From Azolla pinnata (Eukaryota; Streptophyta; Polypodiopsida; Salviniales; Salviniaceae), in the NCBI GenBank assembly GCA_037176905.1, contig JBBBWG010030720.1:1-24736 (forward strand): a DNA stretch of 24,736 nucleotides, given 5' to 3'. Within the stretch, counting starts at the first letter, position 1, and each line of letters opens with the position of its first letter. Below are positions 1 through 10,241 of this stretch, one piece after another. The notes beneath the pieces are model-generated. The model had not been told where the DNA came from, did not search any database, and saw only the letters and a program-made list of their open reading frames with translations. Both the position numbers and the translations under genes were made by a program.

Positions 1-300
1 TTCATAATTTGGTTCTTGCATGGTCTCGACGATGATAGAACTTTGCAAATACGATAGGATCATCAGCATCATCATCAAGACTCTACCCAGATTCTGAATG
101 ACCATCATGATGATGACAGCGGCGCTGATGATGGTGATGGCCGCAGCAGTGATGATCCTTCAAAATTTGGTTCCATCTGAGTCTTGATGGTGATGGAGCT
201 TTTGCAAATACAATAGAATCATCATCATCAAGACTCTGCAAAAACTAACAACATGAGCATGATGGTGGTGGTGGTGGGGATGGTGATGTTGCCATAATAG
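1..300. repeat. CAT/ATG-rich tract with a two-copy ~159-bp direct repeat
   Basis: The sequence near position 1 (ttcataatttggttc) recurs at 160 as ttcaaaatttggttc. After each copy come a similar gcaaatac-ata-g stretch and a run of CAT triplets ending in catcaagactct. This gives an offset of about 159 bp and roughly 90 bp of recognisable similarity. The spacers are ATG/CAT/GGTG microsatellite. I see no coding potential. Confidence 0.6.
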
Positions 301-401
301 GATTCTAGGAAAACTCTCCTCCGAGAATTGGGGCCTTCTGCTATTTCTGCATCTACACAAGTGTGCCCCGTCAATCGGAGCCATTCGACTCTTCAAAACA
401 G

Positions 402-606
402 GAAAATTTCCGGCAATGATCGAAGCCAATGAGCAGAAAATTCCAGGAAACGATCGAAACCAGCGAGCAGAGAAAGTCCCCCAAATGATCGAACCTAGTC
501 AGCGAAAAATCCCGAGAATGAGCCAAGCCAATTAGCCAAAAATCCCGAGAATGATCGAAGCTAGCTAACAGAAAATCCCGGGAATGATTGACTAATCCGA
601 CTAACG
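402..606. repeat. 34-bp tandem repeat, about six copies
   Basis: The core gaaaatcccgagaatgatcg is followed by a variable aagc-ag segment. It recurs at about 402, 436, 470, 505, 539 and 572 with perhaps 75-85% similarity. The open frame across it on the minus strand is only the translated repeat. Confidence 0.7.
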
Positions 607-615
607 GCCGTCTCA

Positions 616-1609
616 TTGTCTTGTGTGGTTGCCTTCATCACGCGACACACCTGACTAATTTAGATATAATAACTAACTTAACTAACTTCTCGCACTCGGC
701 ACTGGTCTACAAGTCAGACATACAATTGCACCAAATGTCCTTCGCTTTCACCTTCACCGGTTCTATGGTCTTGTCTCATGGACCAACTGTTGGAAATGGC
801 TAACTCCACAAATCCAAAGCTTTTGCAGAGTAAAGAAGCATTGAACTACTATCTAGAAAATCATGAAGCAGGAGTCTTTAGGCAGCAAGGCATCAAGAGG
901 GGGGAAGTGAAAATGGCATATACATAAGAGAGGAGCAAAAAGAAAGCAACCATATATTCTCAAAGACTTGTCAGATTATGAACTCCATAAGCCAGCCAAT
1001 CATCAAACAGTAACTACCTTTCCGATGATATATACAATGTATTCAACCCGTTGTTTCGTACACCGGAACAATCAATAATGGACCAGCTCTTATCCATATA
1101 CATAGCTCGTGGCGATTACTCTGCCTAAACAATCTGCATGCACCGAAAAATTTGGACATTTTGCACCACCATTTATGAATAGAAGAAAAAGGGTGTCTCA
1201 GATTTATTTACACTGTCTATGATGGTCCATCACCACCATCACCATCATCATCATCATCAATAATTGGGGATCCTTAAATACAGTCATTGAGCTCATAGGC
1301 TCAATCAGAGTGTCTCATAGCATCCATATCCATGGAATACAAGCTTTTGAACCCCCTGGAAAAAGCCTCGCAATAATACTCGATCTCTTCTTCCTTTCCC
1401 CCCCAACCCCGTCGGAAAGAAAAACAATATACCAACAATACATATGATCCAGAACGTAGTTTGTCCATGTTTTGTTACCTCATAGATATTGCCTGTTCTA
1501 ACTTCTTCTTAATGCAGAGAGGACCTTTGCATGGTTTTTTCCTTTTTCGGCGGTTTCCCGATAACCATAACAAAGCATTTGATCTTCTCCCCCGTTTCGT
1601 ACCAGAGGC
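616..1609. other. 3' flank and probable 3' UTR of the RFI2-like gene
   Basis: No coding exon is visible. The part next to 1609 should be 3' UTR of the minus-strand gene. A short (CAT)n run lies at about 1226-1258. The reverse complement of 1203-1208 reads AATAAA, about 400 bp after the stop codon. It is the best poly(A)-signal candidate I see. Confidence 0.4.
1203..1208 (-). promoter_or_regulatory. Candidate poly(A) signal AATAAA for the RFI2-like gene
   Basis: A canonical hexamer on the minus strand, about 400 bp downstream of the stop codon at 1610-1612. Plant poly(A) signals are loose, so this rests on position and motif only. Confidence 0.3.
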
Positions 1610-4600
1610 TCACATCCCGTGAAACCCCGAGAAAGCCCAAGCATAAGGTCCTTCCACACGTTGTTCGCTGTACTCCATCGATGGTGCAGGTCTGGGCCTT
1701 GGAAACAAAGCTGCAGCGGCAAACTGTCCTTCGGTTTGGTAAGCGTTCGCAGGAGCTGCGCTTTGATGATTGTGGTGGGTGCTTGCATGCGGAATCCAAG
1801 CCCACCATTGACTGCTAGAAGGTTGAGAGGCGTAGATTCTGGCTGTCCATGGATTGATCCGATTCTCGACTGCCCCCACCCATGCCACTCCATTGGATCC
1901 GCTGGGCGGTTGGCCAGAAGCAGCGCTGCTCGCTTCAGCTGAAGGCCAACTGCCACCGTCTGTCGAAGGCACTTGCATCGGAAGCATGCCGATGTTCAGT
2001 TCCTCTTGCCCTCTCCACCCACTTCCCATATACCCATTCCGGACCGCATTCGCTGAATGCGCAGGATGTGCACTCTGTACTGCAGGCGCCTGCCCAAATA
2101 TCTGTCCACCATTGCTCTGGCTTGTCCTGTTTTTTAAGCGTGCAAAGCAAAAGGATGAAGATAAATTTTTACAGCTTTTTTCAAGCTTCACATTCTTTCT
2201 TTTTGAACCTTGTCCGCAGAAATATCAAATGTGTATCTGAGGTTTTGTTTGTAGGATTGAATAAGGTAGCATTACTTTTACAGCATTTTGAAATGGGCAT
2301 ATATACAGTAACATGTGTGTGGTGAGGAAGGACACAATTAGACCATTACTTTGTATTTTGGAAGGGAATGGGTATTCTTTTTTACGTTGTATTTTGGAAA
2401 GGAAGGAACACTCTTACCTAGCATGAAGTGATTGGGGACTCTGCACGAAGAATCCAAAATTATGTTGCCGAGTGCCATTGGCCTGTGGGAAACTACTGTT
2501 ACTGGAGGTATTTGATGTTCCCTCATATGGCATGGGAAGCACATTGCTATGCGTTGAGGATGCTGGCGGCGATCCAAGGTTTCTGCTTGCAGCATGAAAA
2601 GCCCCGCCTCTTCTCGATGATAATCTGTTACTACTGCGATGGTGGCCAAGATGAAAACTTAAGAGATCTTCTGTGTGCGGCGATGGAACTCCTATAGATA
2701 GGCCATGAACTGCAAGATAAGGGCACACTCTAGATGCTGCTCTCATATTCACAGCCGGCTCCAGATCTGCATTCATCCTCAGAAGAATAGAGAATAAGAA
2801 CACGCAAAAAGGGACACCAGTGGAGGTTCAACCACAAGTTGTTTTTTATACGATACTTACAGCCATTGCCAAAATTGTCCAGCTCCCTACAGAAACAAAT
2901 TCAGTGGGAAGGAGTAGATTATTATCTTTTGACGTCTGCGTGGAAAAAAAAAAGAAATCAAGCAAGATACACCATAAGAAGATGATGCTTACTCAAAGGT
3001 GAATGACAAATGAGATCCCTGATGGGGACACCACGGCATAGGAGAAAATTGCTGCAATCAGATAGCAAAATATATAAGAGGTTTTTCCTGCTACATCAAA
3101 CTAATAGACTGCTACCTTTTTTTATTGCCCATAAATCAACTATATTGAAACATAAGGCATCTTTAGGTAGAGTTATAGGTTTCTTTTGGTCGTACCAAGT
3201 TAGCAGCTCCAGTATAAATCTCCTCCTCATCAACAGTAAAATCATCCACAAAATCCTCATGTGAAAAGCATCCATTTGCATATAACCACTGCCCTTGCTC
3301 TACATGGCGGCAATTTGGGCACTGCATCCTACCTTTTGCATTGAATGCAGATCCGATACAATCTGTGGTAAAACCATAGAAATCAGCAGACAGGAAGCAC
3401 ACACATGAAACTCAATTGCAAATCCAATAATACTGCGGGTTGCAAGATCTAAAGTTTAACTATTTTACAGATGCTGCTTGTCCAGGAAACGAAATGCGTG
3501 ATCTCCAAATAATAAATACATCCAAAAGACAAAAGCTAGAATACTAGTGTGCATACCAACCAGGAACATCCTGATTGGCTGACTCAAAATTTGCATAATA
3601 TCAGATGATGCCACGCGGATAATTTATGCAACAAGCCTGAGCAATCAGTGAGAAGCCACTCTGGAAGGAACTTGAATAAAAATTTCTGGGAATGAAAAGA
3701 GCCGATTGCCAGGCGTTTTAAAGGTTTCCCTTCCTTATCCTGTCCATCGATCCTCTGAGGGTTTCAGATCCTTCATCAACATGAAGTGGGGAAGGCATCA
3801 CATACTGATCCAGTCGTCTTTGTATCTGGACAGCTACTGTCACAGTCATAATGCTCTCTCGTTGCATGTAGGCTTTCTGTAACTAGGATTTTGGGACTAG
3901 GCTTGTTTATACCTGAAATCTGGGACCCTGAGCTCTGTTAGAAGATAATGAGGAAAACCACATTTCTAAGGGCATTATATTTTGAATTTGACTTAATGCA
4001 AGCTCAAAATATGCATCCGTAGATCCCAAAGATGTTAATACGCTACATTGAGGGGAGAAAGTGAGAGATGAAGATCCCTCCAACATACCACATTTGCACT
4101 CCCAAATCTCTATGTTTGAAGCTCTCAATCTGATTTTCAGAATTTGCCTCAGTTTAGCTAACTTGTTATGTGGAGAAATAACACAAGGAAAAAGAAAGAG
4201 GCAAAGAGAGAGAAAAAAAGAGAAGAGGAAGGATTTCTTTACAATCAGTTAAAACTAGCCTCTGAGACAAGACAAATGCACATGTCTATGCTCGCCATGA
4301 CCAGAACCCTATTAGCAAGGGGTAAGAGTGAATAATGACTCTCATGTCCACACAGCAACAGAACTATATGTATTCATATATGCACTAGGCATAGGAGAAA
4401 ATGAGGATAGATATCTTGTGATCCTTTGCATGTTGATGATCCCATGTGGGTGAATATGATGTGTATGCATCTGCATGCTTAATGCCATATCTGTGTCACA
4501 CAAAAACTGTCTATCGATTCTGCCCTTGTCAATTCACTCGAGTACCCAATCTCAATCTCAATCTCAACTTCCGCTCTGATCTCCAATCTCTATCACAAAT

Positions 4601-5980
4601 TTCTGATCTCTACAACAAGTCTCCAATCTCCATCTCTATCGCAAACATCCAATCTCCAATCTCTAATTCAAATCTTCAACCTCCAACCTCTACTGCAAAT
4701 TGCCAATCCCGAATTTCTATCACAAATACCTCAAGCATTGAGTTCGCATTCTCTACAGCATGCATGTGCATCCTTATATCTGCAGATCTTTGTACGAAAC
4801 CTGATTAGCTCTTGGTGCATAGAAGCGTATCCTTATAAGCACACCGCTGTCGACAGCAGAGGATTAGTTGTATGTGATCCAGTGAAATGTATCTTTGTGG
4901 GAGAGATATCTTTTGTACAGAGGAGGCTAACTTTTCGGTGATTCATTGAAATGTATCTCCGAAAGAACAAATCTCTTCTTCAGAAGAGGACAACTCTATG
5001 AGATCCATTGCAATGTATCGGTGAAAGAGCATGTTCTCCAAAAAGAGGATAAGTGCAAGCAATCCATTGGAATGCATCTCTGGAAGAAGAACATGTTGTT
5101 TGGAAGAGGATAACTGTATGTAATCTACTCAAGTGCATCTCTGGGAAGTACACAACATGCTCTTAGGATGAGGATAACCATATGTGATCCACTGAAATGC
5201 ATCTCTGGATGAACAACAATTGCAATCTAGAAGATGTATCCCTATATAGCACATGTCACTGTTCTAGTGTCAAACTGGAGGCCAACAAATTAACTATTTC
5301 TGATTACTATTTCTCTCAGTTGTAGCCATTTCTCTTTGCAGGAACGGTACTGGCATTATCACTATGACATCTCCCACCCCATGTAGAATTCAATGGCTTT
5401 CCACAGTTCTCCATCACAGAGCCAAATTTTGAAATTACTCAGTCTGCTACAGAGCCTTCTTCGGATCGAAGAGCCTGTGTTGAGCTCGGATCAATCAAGA
5501 TAGTTGGGCATGTAGTGCAACGAATAATCAGAGAACCAAAGCTTAAATAAATCGAAGTCGAACTCATGGCACTGTGACAAGGTTTGAAAACCACCGTAGC
5601 AAATTCGATCATGAAGAAATGGCGTGTGACCATGGAATGTCATTCGATCAAATGAGAAAGAAACAAAAAAAGAAATCGAAATTGAGAGAAAAGCAAAACA
5701 ACAAAATCCCCATTCGTGAGCATATGTACAATCTCACCCAAAAAAGGAAGGACAGATCAAGGGATCTACCATCGAATTTCCGCAATCAAGGAGTAGAAAG
5801 AGTGGATTTTCCTTTCTCAGAGATCGATCCCTCACCTAGATGAAAGAAATGGCCGCAATTCAGCTTCGCGATGGATCGGCCGCCTCCATCTTCAGAAACG
5901 CCTTCTAAGCAGACGGAGCAAAAGACGGAGCCTTGGGATTTGGAGGAAGCCGGGGCGCTGAGAGGCAGTGCAGGATCCAT
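1610..5980 (-). CDS. RFI2: RFI2-like RING-H2 E3 ubiquitin ligase (six exons)
   Basis: Exons on the minus strand are 5980-5836, 3362-3196, 3051-2993, 2886-2861, 2766-2418 and 2126-1610. They give 1263 nt, 420 residues plus stop. Every intron is GT-AG and all phases fit. ATG at 5980 is supported by an in-frame TGA six codons upstream. The RING-H2 domain (residues 21-66) is split by intron 1. Its ligands are C21, C24, C42, H44, H47, C50, C63 and C66. It contains CGHFFHLDCIGSAFNAKG and ends with CPNCRHVEQGQWLYANG, the signature of RFI2 and its relatives. A short MPWCP motif (from residue 109) and FEELDNFGNG (from 123) also match the family. The rest is low-complexity Ser/Ala/His/Gln with a conserved-looking FGFFVQSP segment (near 236). 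Arabidopsis RFI2 acts in red/far-red signalling and flowering; the same role here is inference. The protein is somewhat longer than Arabidopsis RFI2. Confidence 0.93.
4540..4740. repeat. CT-rich minisatellite in RFI2-like intron 1
   Basis: Imperfect repeats of ccaatctctatcacaaat and shorter caatct units lie within the 2473-bp first intron. The repeat length varies (about 6 to 28 bp), so the array is old or slippage-prone. No coding signal is seen. Confidence 0.6.
4860..5240. repeat. ~62-bp tandem repeat, six copies, in RFI2-like intron 1
   Basis: The unit contains gatccattgaaatgcatctc followed by a ggaagaacaacatg-like and an agaggataactgtatgt-like segment. The gatcc/aatcc anchor occurs at about 4876, 4940, 5002, 5061, 5122 and 5186, giving spacings of 59-64 bp. 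The copies are diverged. It lies wholly within intron 1 (3363-5835). Confidence 0.75.
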
Positions 5981-6254
5981 GGAGATCAAGGCAGATCAAA
6001 GATCGGAAGCAAAGGGGGGGGGGGGGGGAGAGCCGGGGAGCAGATCTCGTCGTTGTTTTCATAAAAAAAAACCTTTGGGGAAAGGATGGATCAAGGATGG
6101 ATCGATGGAGGAGAAGAAGGAGAGAAAGGCGCAGGGATCCGCTGTTGGGTCAGCTGTAAACAGGGATTCTTCTGCACGAAGGAGGATCGAGGATATGGAG
6201 AGAGACAGAGAGCTCGTGCGTTGTGTATTTCAGACGTTACATGAAGAAAAAATA

Positions 6255-6367
6255 GCAGTCATTTCTTCTTCTTCATCTTCTTCTTCTTCTTTCTTCTTTC
6301 TTCATCTTCTTCTTCTTCTTCCTTTTCTTCTTCTTTCTTCTTCTTCTTTCTTTTCTTCTTCTTCTCC
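6255..6367. repeat. (CTT)n microsatellite upstream of the RFI2-like gene
   Basis: Nearly pure TTC/CTT with small interruptions, read as GAA repeats on the gene strand about 280 bp before its ATG. It may lie in the promoter or leader. A run of G at about 6016-6028 lies closer to the start. Confidence 0.7.
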
Positions 6368-6379
6368 ATGTCTAGAAAA

Positions 6380-7130
6380 ACATGGAGTTTTAGGGTTCCA
6401 ATCCTAAACCCTAAACTTGGAGCTTTTAGGGTTCCAATCCTAAACCCTAAACTTGGAGTTTTTAGGGTTCCAATCCTAAACCCTAATCTTGGAGTTTTTA
6501 GGGTTCCAACCCTAAACCCTAAACTTGGAGCTGCTCGGGCTCCAATCCTAAACCCTAAACATGGAGTTTTAGGGTTGCTGTCGTAAACCCTAGATATGGA
6601 GTTTTAGGGTTGCTGTCATAAACCCTAAACATGGAGTTTTAGGGTTGTTGTCGTAAACCCTAAATATGGAGTTTTAGGGCTCCAATCCTGAACCTTAAAC
6701 ATGGAGTTCTAGGGTTCCAATCCCTACCCTAACATGAAGTTTTAGGGTTCCAATCCTAAACCCTAAACTTGGAGCTGCTAGGGCTCCAATCCTAAACCCT
6801 TAACATGGAGTTTTAGGGTGTCTGTTGTAAACCCTAAATATGGAGTTTTAGGGTTCCAATCCTCAACCTTAAACATGGGGTCCTAGGGTTCCAATCCCTA
6901 CTCTAACATGAAGTTTTAGGGTTCCAATCCTAAGCCCTAAACATGGAGTTTTAGGGTTCCAATCCTAAACCATAAACATGGAGTTTTAGGGATCCAATCC
7001 TTAACCCTAAACTTGGAGCTGCTAGGGCTCCCATCCTAAACCCTAAACAACGAGTTTTAGGGTTCCAATCCTAAACTCTAAACATGGAGTTTTAGGGCTC
7101 TAATCCTAAACCGTTAAAATGGTGTTTTAG
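6380..7130. repeat. 35-bp minisatellite with facing telomere-like heptamers, ~22 copies
   Basis: The unit is roughly acatggagttttagggttcc followed by aatcctaaaccctaa. Each unit has TTTAGGG on the left and CCCTAAA on the right, so it is partly palindromic. About 22 units can be counted, with variants such as cttggagctgctaggg and gttgctgtcgtaaa. A block of about five units is itself duplicated: tccctaccctaacatgaag at 6721 recurs as tccctactctaacatgaag at 6895, a 174-bp offset. The open frame seen in the first units on the plus strand is repeat translation, not a gene. Confidence 0.9.
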
Positions 7131-9110
7131 GGTTCAAGTGTTTGAACTCTAAAATCTGATATCACTTGAGGAAGTTATGACCTATTTGATGCAAGCGGTC
7201 GCTCATCTCTCTCACCTCTCTCACTTCCCCATTTGTGATAGACCTTTACATTTTCTTTCGTTTTTTGCACCCTCTGTTTATAAATCTAAATTTTCGCAAT
7301 TTGTGTGAACTCAAAAATCCGATATCATACGAGGAAGTTGTGAACTTTTTGATGCAGGCAGTCGCTCTTCTCTCCTTTCCCCATTTGTGATAGACCTTTA
7401 TATTTTCATTCGCTTCTTTCGCCCTGAGTTTCACAATTGAAATTAACACGAACCCTATGATAGCCTACGTGGTTAACTTTGATTCAAGTATTTAAACTCT
7501 AAAATCTAATATTATTTGAAGTACCTATGAGCTTTTTGATGGATGTAATTGTTGTTCTTTGTCCCTTCCCCATCTGTGACAGACCTTTACATTTGCCTTC
7601 GTTTCTCTCACCCCAAGTTTCCAAATTGAAATTTTCATAGCTTTGATTCAAGTGTTGTAACTCTAAAACCCGATATTATTTGATGAAGCTATTACCTTTT
7701 GGTTGCAGGCGGTCACTTTTCTCTATCCCTTCCCCATCTGTGATAGACCTTTACATTTTCCTTCATTTCTTTCGCCCTAAGTTTCCAAATTGAAAATTTC
7801 GAGATCCATATGATAGCCTACGTCATTAATTTTGATTCAAATGTGTGAACTCTAAAATCCGATTTCTCACGAAGAAGTTATGAGCTTTTTGATGCAAGCA
7901 TTCAGACTTCTCTATCCCTTCCCTATCTTTGACAGACCTTTACATTTTCCTTTCTTTCTTTTGCACTGAATTTCCAAATTGAGATTTTCATGACCCATGG
8001 TAACTTACATCCTTAGCATTGATTCAAGTGTGTGAACTCTAAAATTTGATATCATATAAGGAAGCTATGGGATTTTGGATGTAAGTGATTGTTCTTCTCT
8101 GTCCCTTCCATGTTTGTGACAGACCTTTACATTCTCTATCATTTTTGTCGCCCTGAGTTTCCAAATTAAAACTTTTGCGCTCCGTATGATAGCTTACACC
8201 ATTACATTTGATTCAACTATTTGAACTCTAAAATCTGATATCATACGAGGAAGCTATGAGCTTTTTAATGCAAGCAATCACTCTTCTATGTCCCTTCCTA
8301 TCTATAACAAACCTTTACATTTTCCTTCGTTTCTCTTCTCATGAGTTTCCAAATTGAATTTTTTTTTATGCATACGATAGCCTACGTCATTAGCTTTGAT
8401 GCAAGTGTTTGAACTCTAAAATCATATCATACGAGGAAGCTATGAGCTTTTTTATGCAGGCAATCGCTTTTCTCTATCTTTTCCCCATTTGTAACAGATC
8501 TTTACATTTTCTTTCGTTTCTCTCGCCCTGAGTTTTAGAATTGGAATTTTCTCAATGTATTTGGTAGTGTACATCGTTAGCTTTGGTTGAAGTGATTGAA
8601 CTCTGAAATCCGATATCATAAGAGAAAGCTATGAGCTTTTTTATGTAAGCGATTGCTCTTCTCTATCCCTATTCCTATTTCTGATAGACCTTTACATTTT
8701 CCTTCATTTCTCTCTCCATGAGCTTTCCAATTGAAAATTTTCTCAATCCCTACGATAGCCTATGTCATAAGCTTTGATTTAAGTGTTTAAACTTTAAAAT
8801 CTGATATCATACAAGAAAGCTATGTGTTTTTTTTATAAAGGCGATCGCTCATTTTTCTATCTATGACAAACCTTTACATTTTCCTTTGTTTCTCTCGGCC
8901 TGAGTTTCCAAATTGAAAATTTTCCAATATATATGATAACCTATGTCATTAGCTTTGAATTAAGTGTTTGAACTCTAAAATCCGATATCACTCAAGGAAA
9001 CTATGAGCTTTTTTACGCATGCGATCACTCTTCTCTGTTACTTCCCCATTTGTGGCAGGCCTTTAACATTTTCTTTCGTTTCTCTAGCCCCGAGTTTTGA
9101 AATTGAGTTC
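7131..9110. repeat. ~189-bp diverged satellite, 11 copies
   Basis: The anchor agacctttacattttc occurs near 7243, 7394, 7583, 7748, 7937, 8123, 8311, 8500, 8689, 8871 and 9060. Spacings are 151, 189, 165, 189, 186, 188, 189, 189, 182 and 189. Other constant parts are gaactctaaaatccgatatc, gaggaagctatgagctttt, and a gagtttccaaattgaa segment. Copies look about 75-85% similar, with two shortened early copies. There is no long open frame. I do not recognise the family. Confidence 0.9.
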
Positions 9111-9129
9111 TCATTCGGTAAACTTGATT

Positions 9130-10140
9130 GACTTCAAAAGCAGGATCAATGGCGGCTCTTGATAGACTAGTTTCTTCATCTTTTTTTTGATCAACAATGA
9201 GCATGTCTTCCACGTACAAAATGAAGTATATGTCAAACTCATGTTCAATGTCCTTTCAAGTACATGCAATGTGTTGGAGCAATGGTGGCAACAATATCCA
9301 AGATATCAGATGCGGAAGTTGGAAAGAAGCCAACCTCTTTAGGTGTGCCAGCTCCAATTGAATCGTCGCCAAAGCTTCAAACTATTTCGAAATTTCAAAA
9401 TCAAACACTTACCAGCATTTGAACCCAAAATGCAGCTAACAAAATTCATCGAGGATCTGTGCAAAAGAGGCTATGAAGTGGACCCTCAAGAAACTTGAAT
9501 AACCATATTCTTTTATGCAGAATCAAGATGAAAACCAGTGCTTCCAAGAACATAGATTGGTGTGATCAGACAATGTCTGATTGTCCATAAACCTGATAGG
9601 ACAAGAGGGAAGATGCAGCTTTCAAATTTCTCTTCAATGAGGTGGTAGACATAGCTCACAATGTGCCACTTCAGTTTGCCCCAGTCCCTGCATAATCTAC
9701 AAGATGCCCCATAATTTGACCTGCCTTTTGAAGCTTTCAAGATGCCAAATCTTTCAACCCTCATAAGAGGTTAACACAAACATACCCTTTTTGCACTGGT
9801 CAAACATCTCAGACCTCAAGAAGAAATGCACAATATTTGTAATGATGGCATGCATACAAATACTTCAGTTGAACATCACAAGTGCAGACTTGCCACAATT
9901 TCTGACCATAAATTCATCCTCATCAATTGCAACTAAATACATGTGAAGCTTTCAATTCCTCGATGTCAATTAAATATGCTGCATAAATAATCGATTAGCT
10001 CCGGTGTCGAGGTATACCATTGAAAGGTTTCCAAGAAGCACACAATCGTTGATAGTAACAATAGATTTTAACTTGGAAAGAATAAGTAGTCCTTTAGATC
10101 CAAACTTCCATACAATCAAGCCTTATTCACTCTTATTCCT
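9130..10140 (-). mobile_element. Fossil Ty1/copia-like retrotransposon fragments
   Basis: On the minus strand a short segment near 9250-9165 resembles the copia reverse-transcriptase core (FILYVEDMLIVDQ, compare the family YVDDMLI motif). Near 10010-9990 the peptide YLDTGAN resembles the aspartic protease motif. The protease-like piece lies upstream of the RT-like piece, as in the family. They are only about 0.8 kb apart, so most of the element between them is gone. I see no terminal repeats. It is a broken, old copy with multiple breaks. The assignment rests on two short motifs and is weak. Confidence 0.3.
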
Positions 10141-10241
10141 ATCTTGGCTTGAGATGCCATGATCTTGCAATAACATTGCTTCGTGACTGCACAATCTACT
10201 AGGAGCATGGCAATTAAGACAAGATTACCTCCTCCACAATA

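Noticed and set aside
6368-6586. 72-codon plus-strand frame with repeated VPILNPKLG units
   Set aside because: It is the translation of the 35-bp minisatellite, in frame only while units are 36 bp long; no domain and no splice context.
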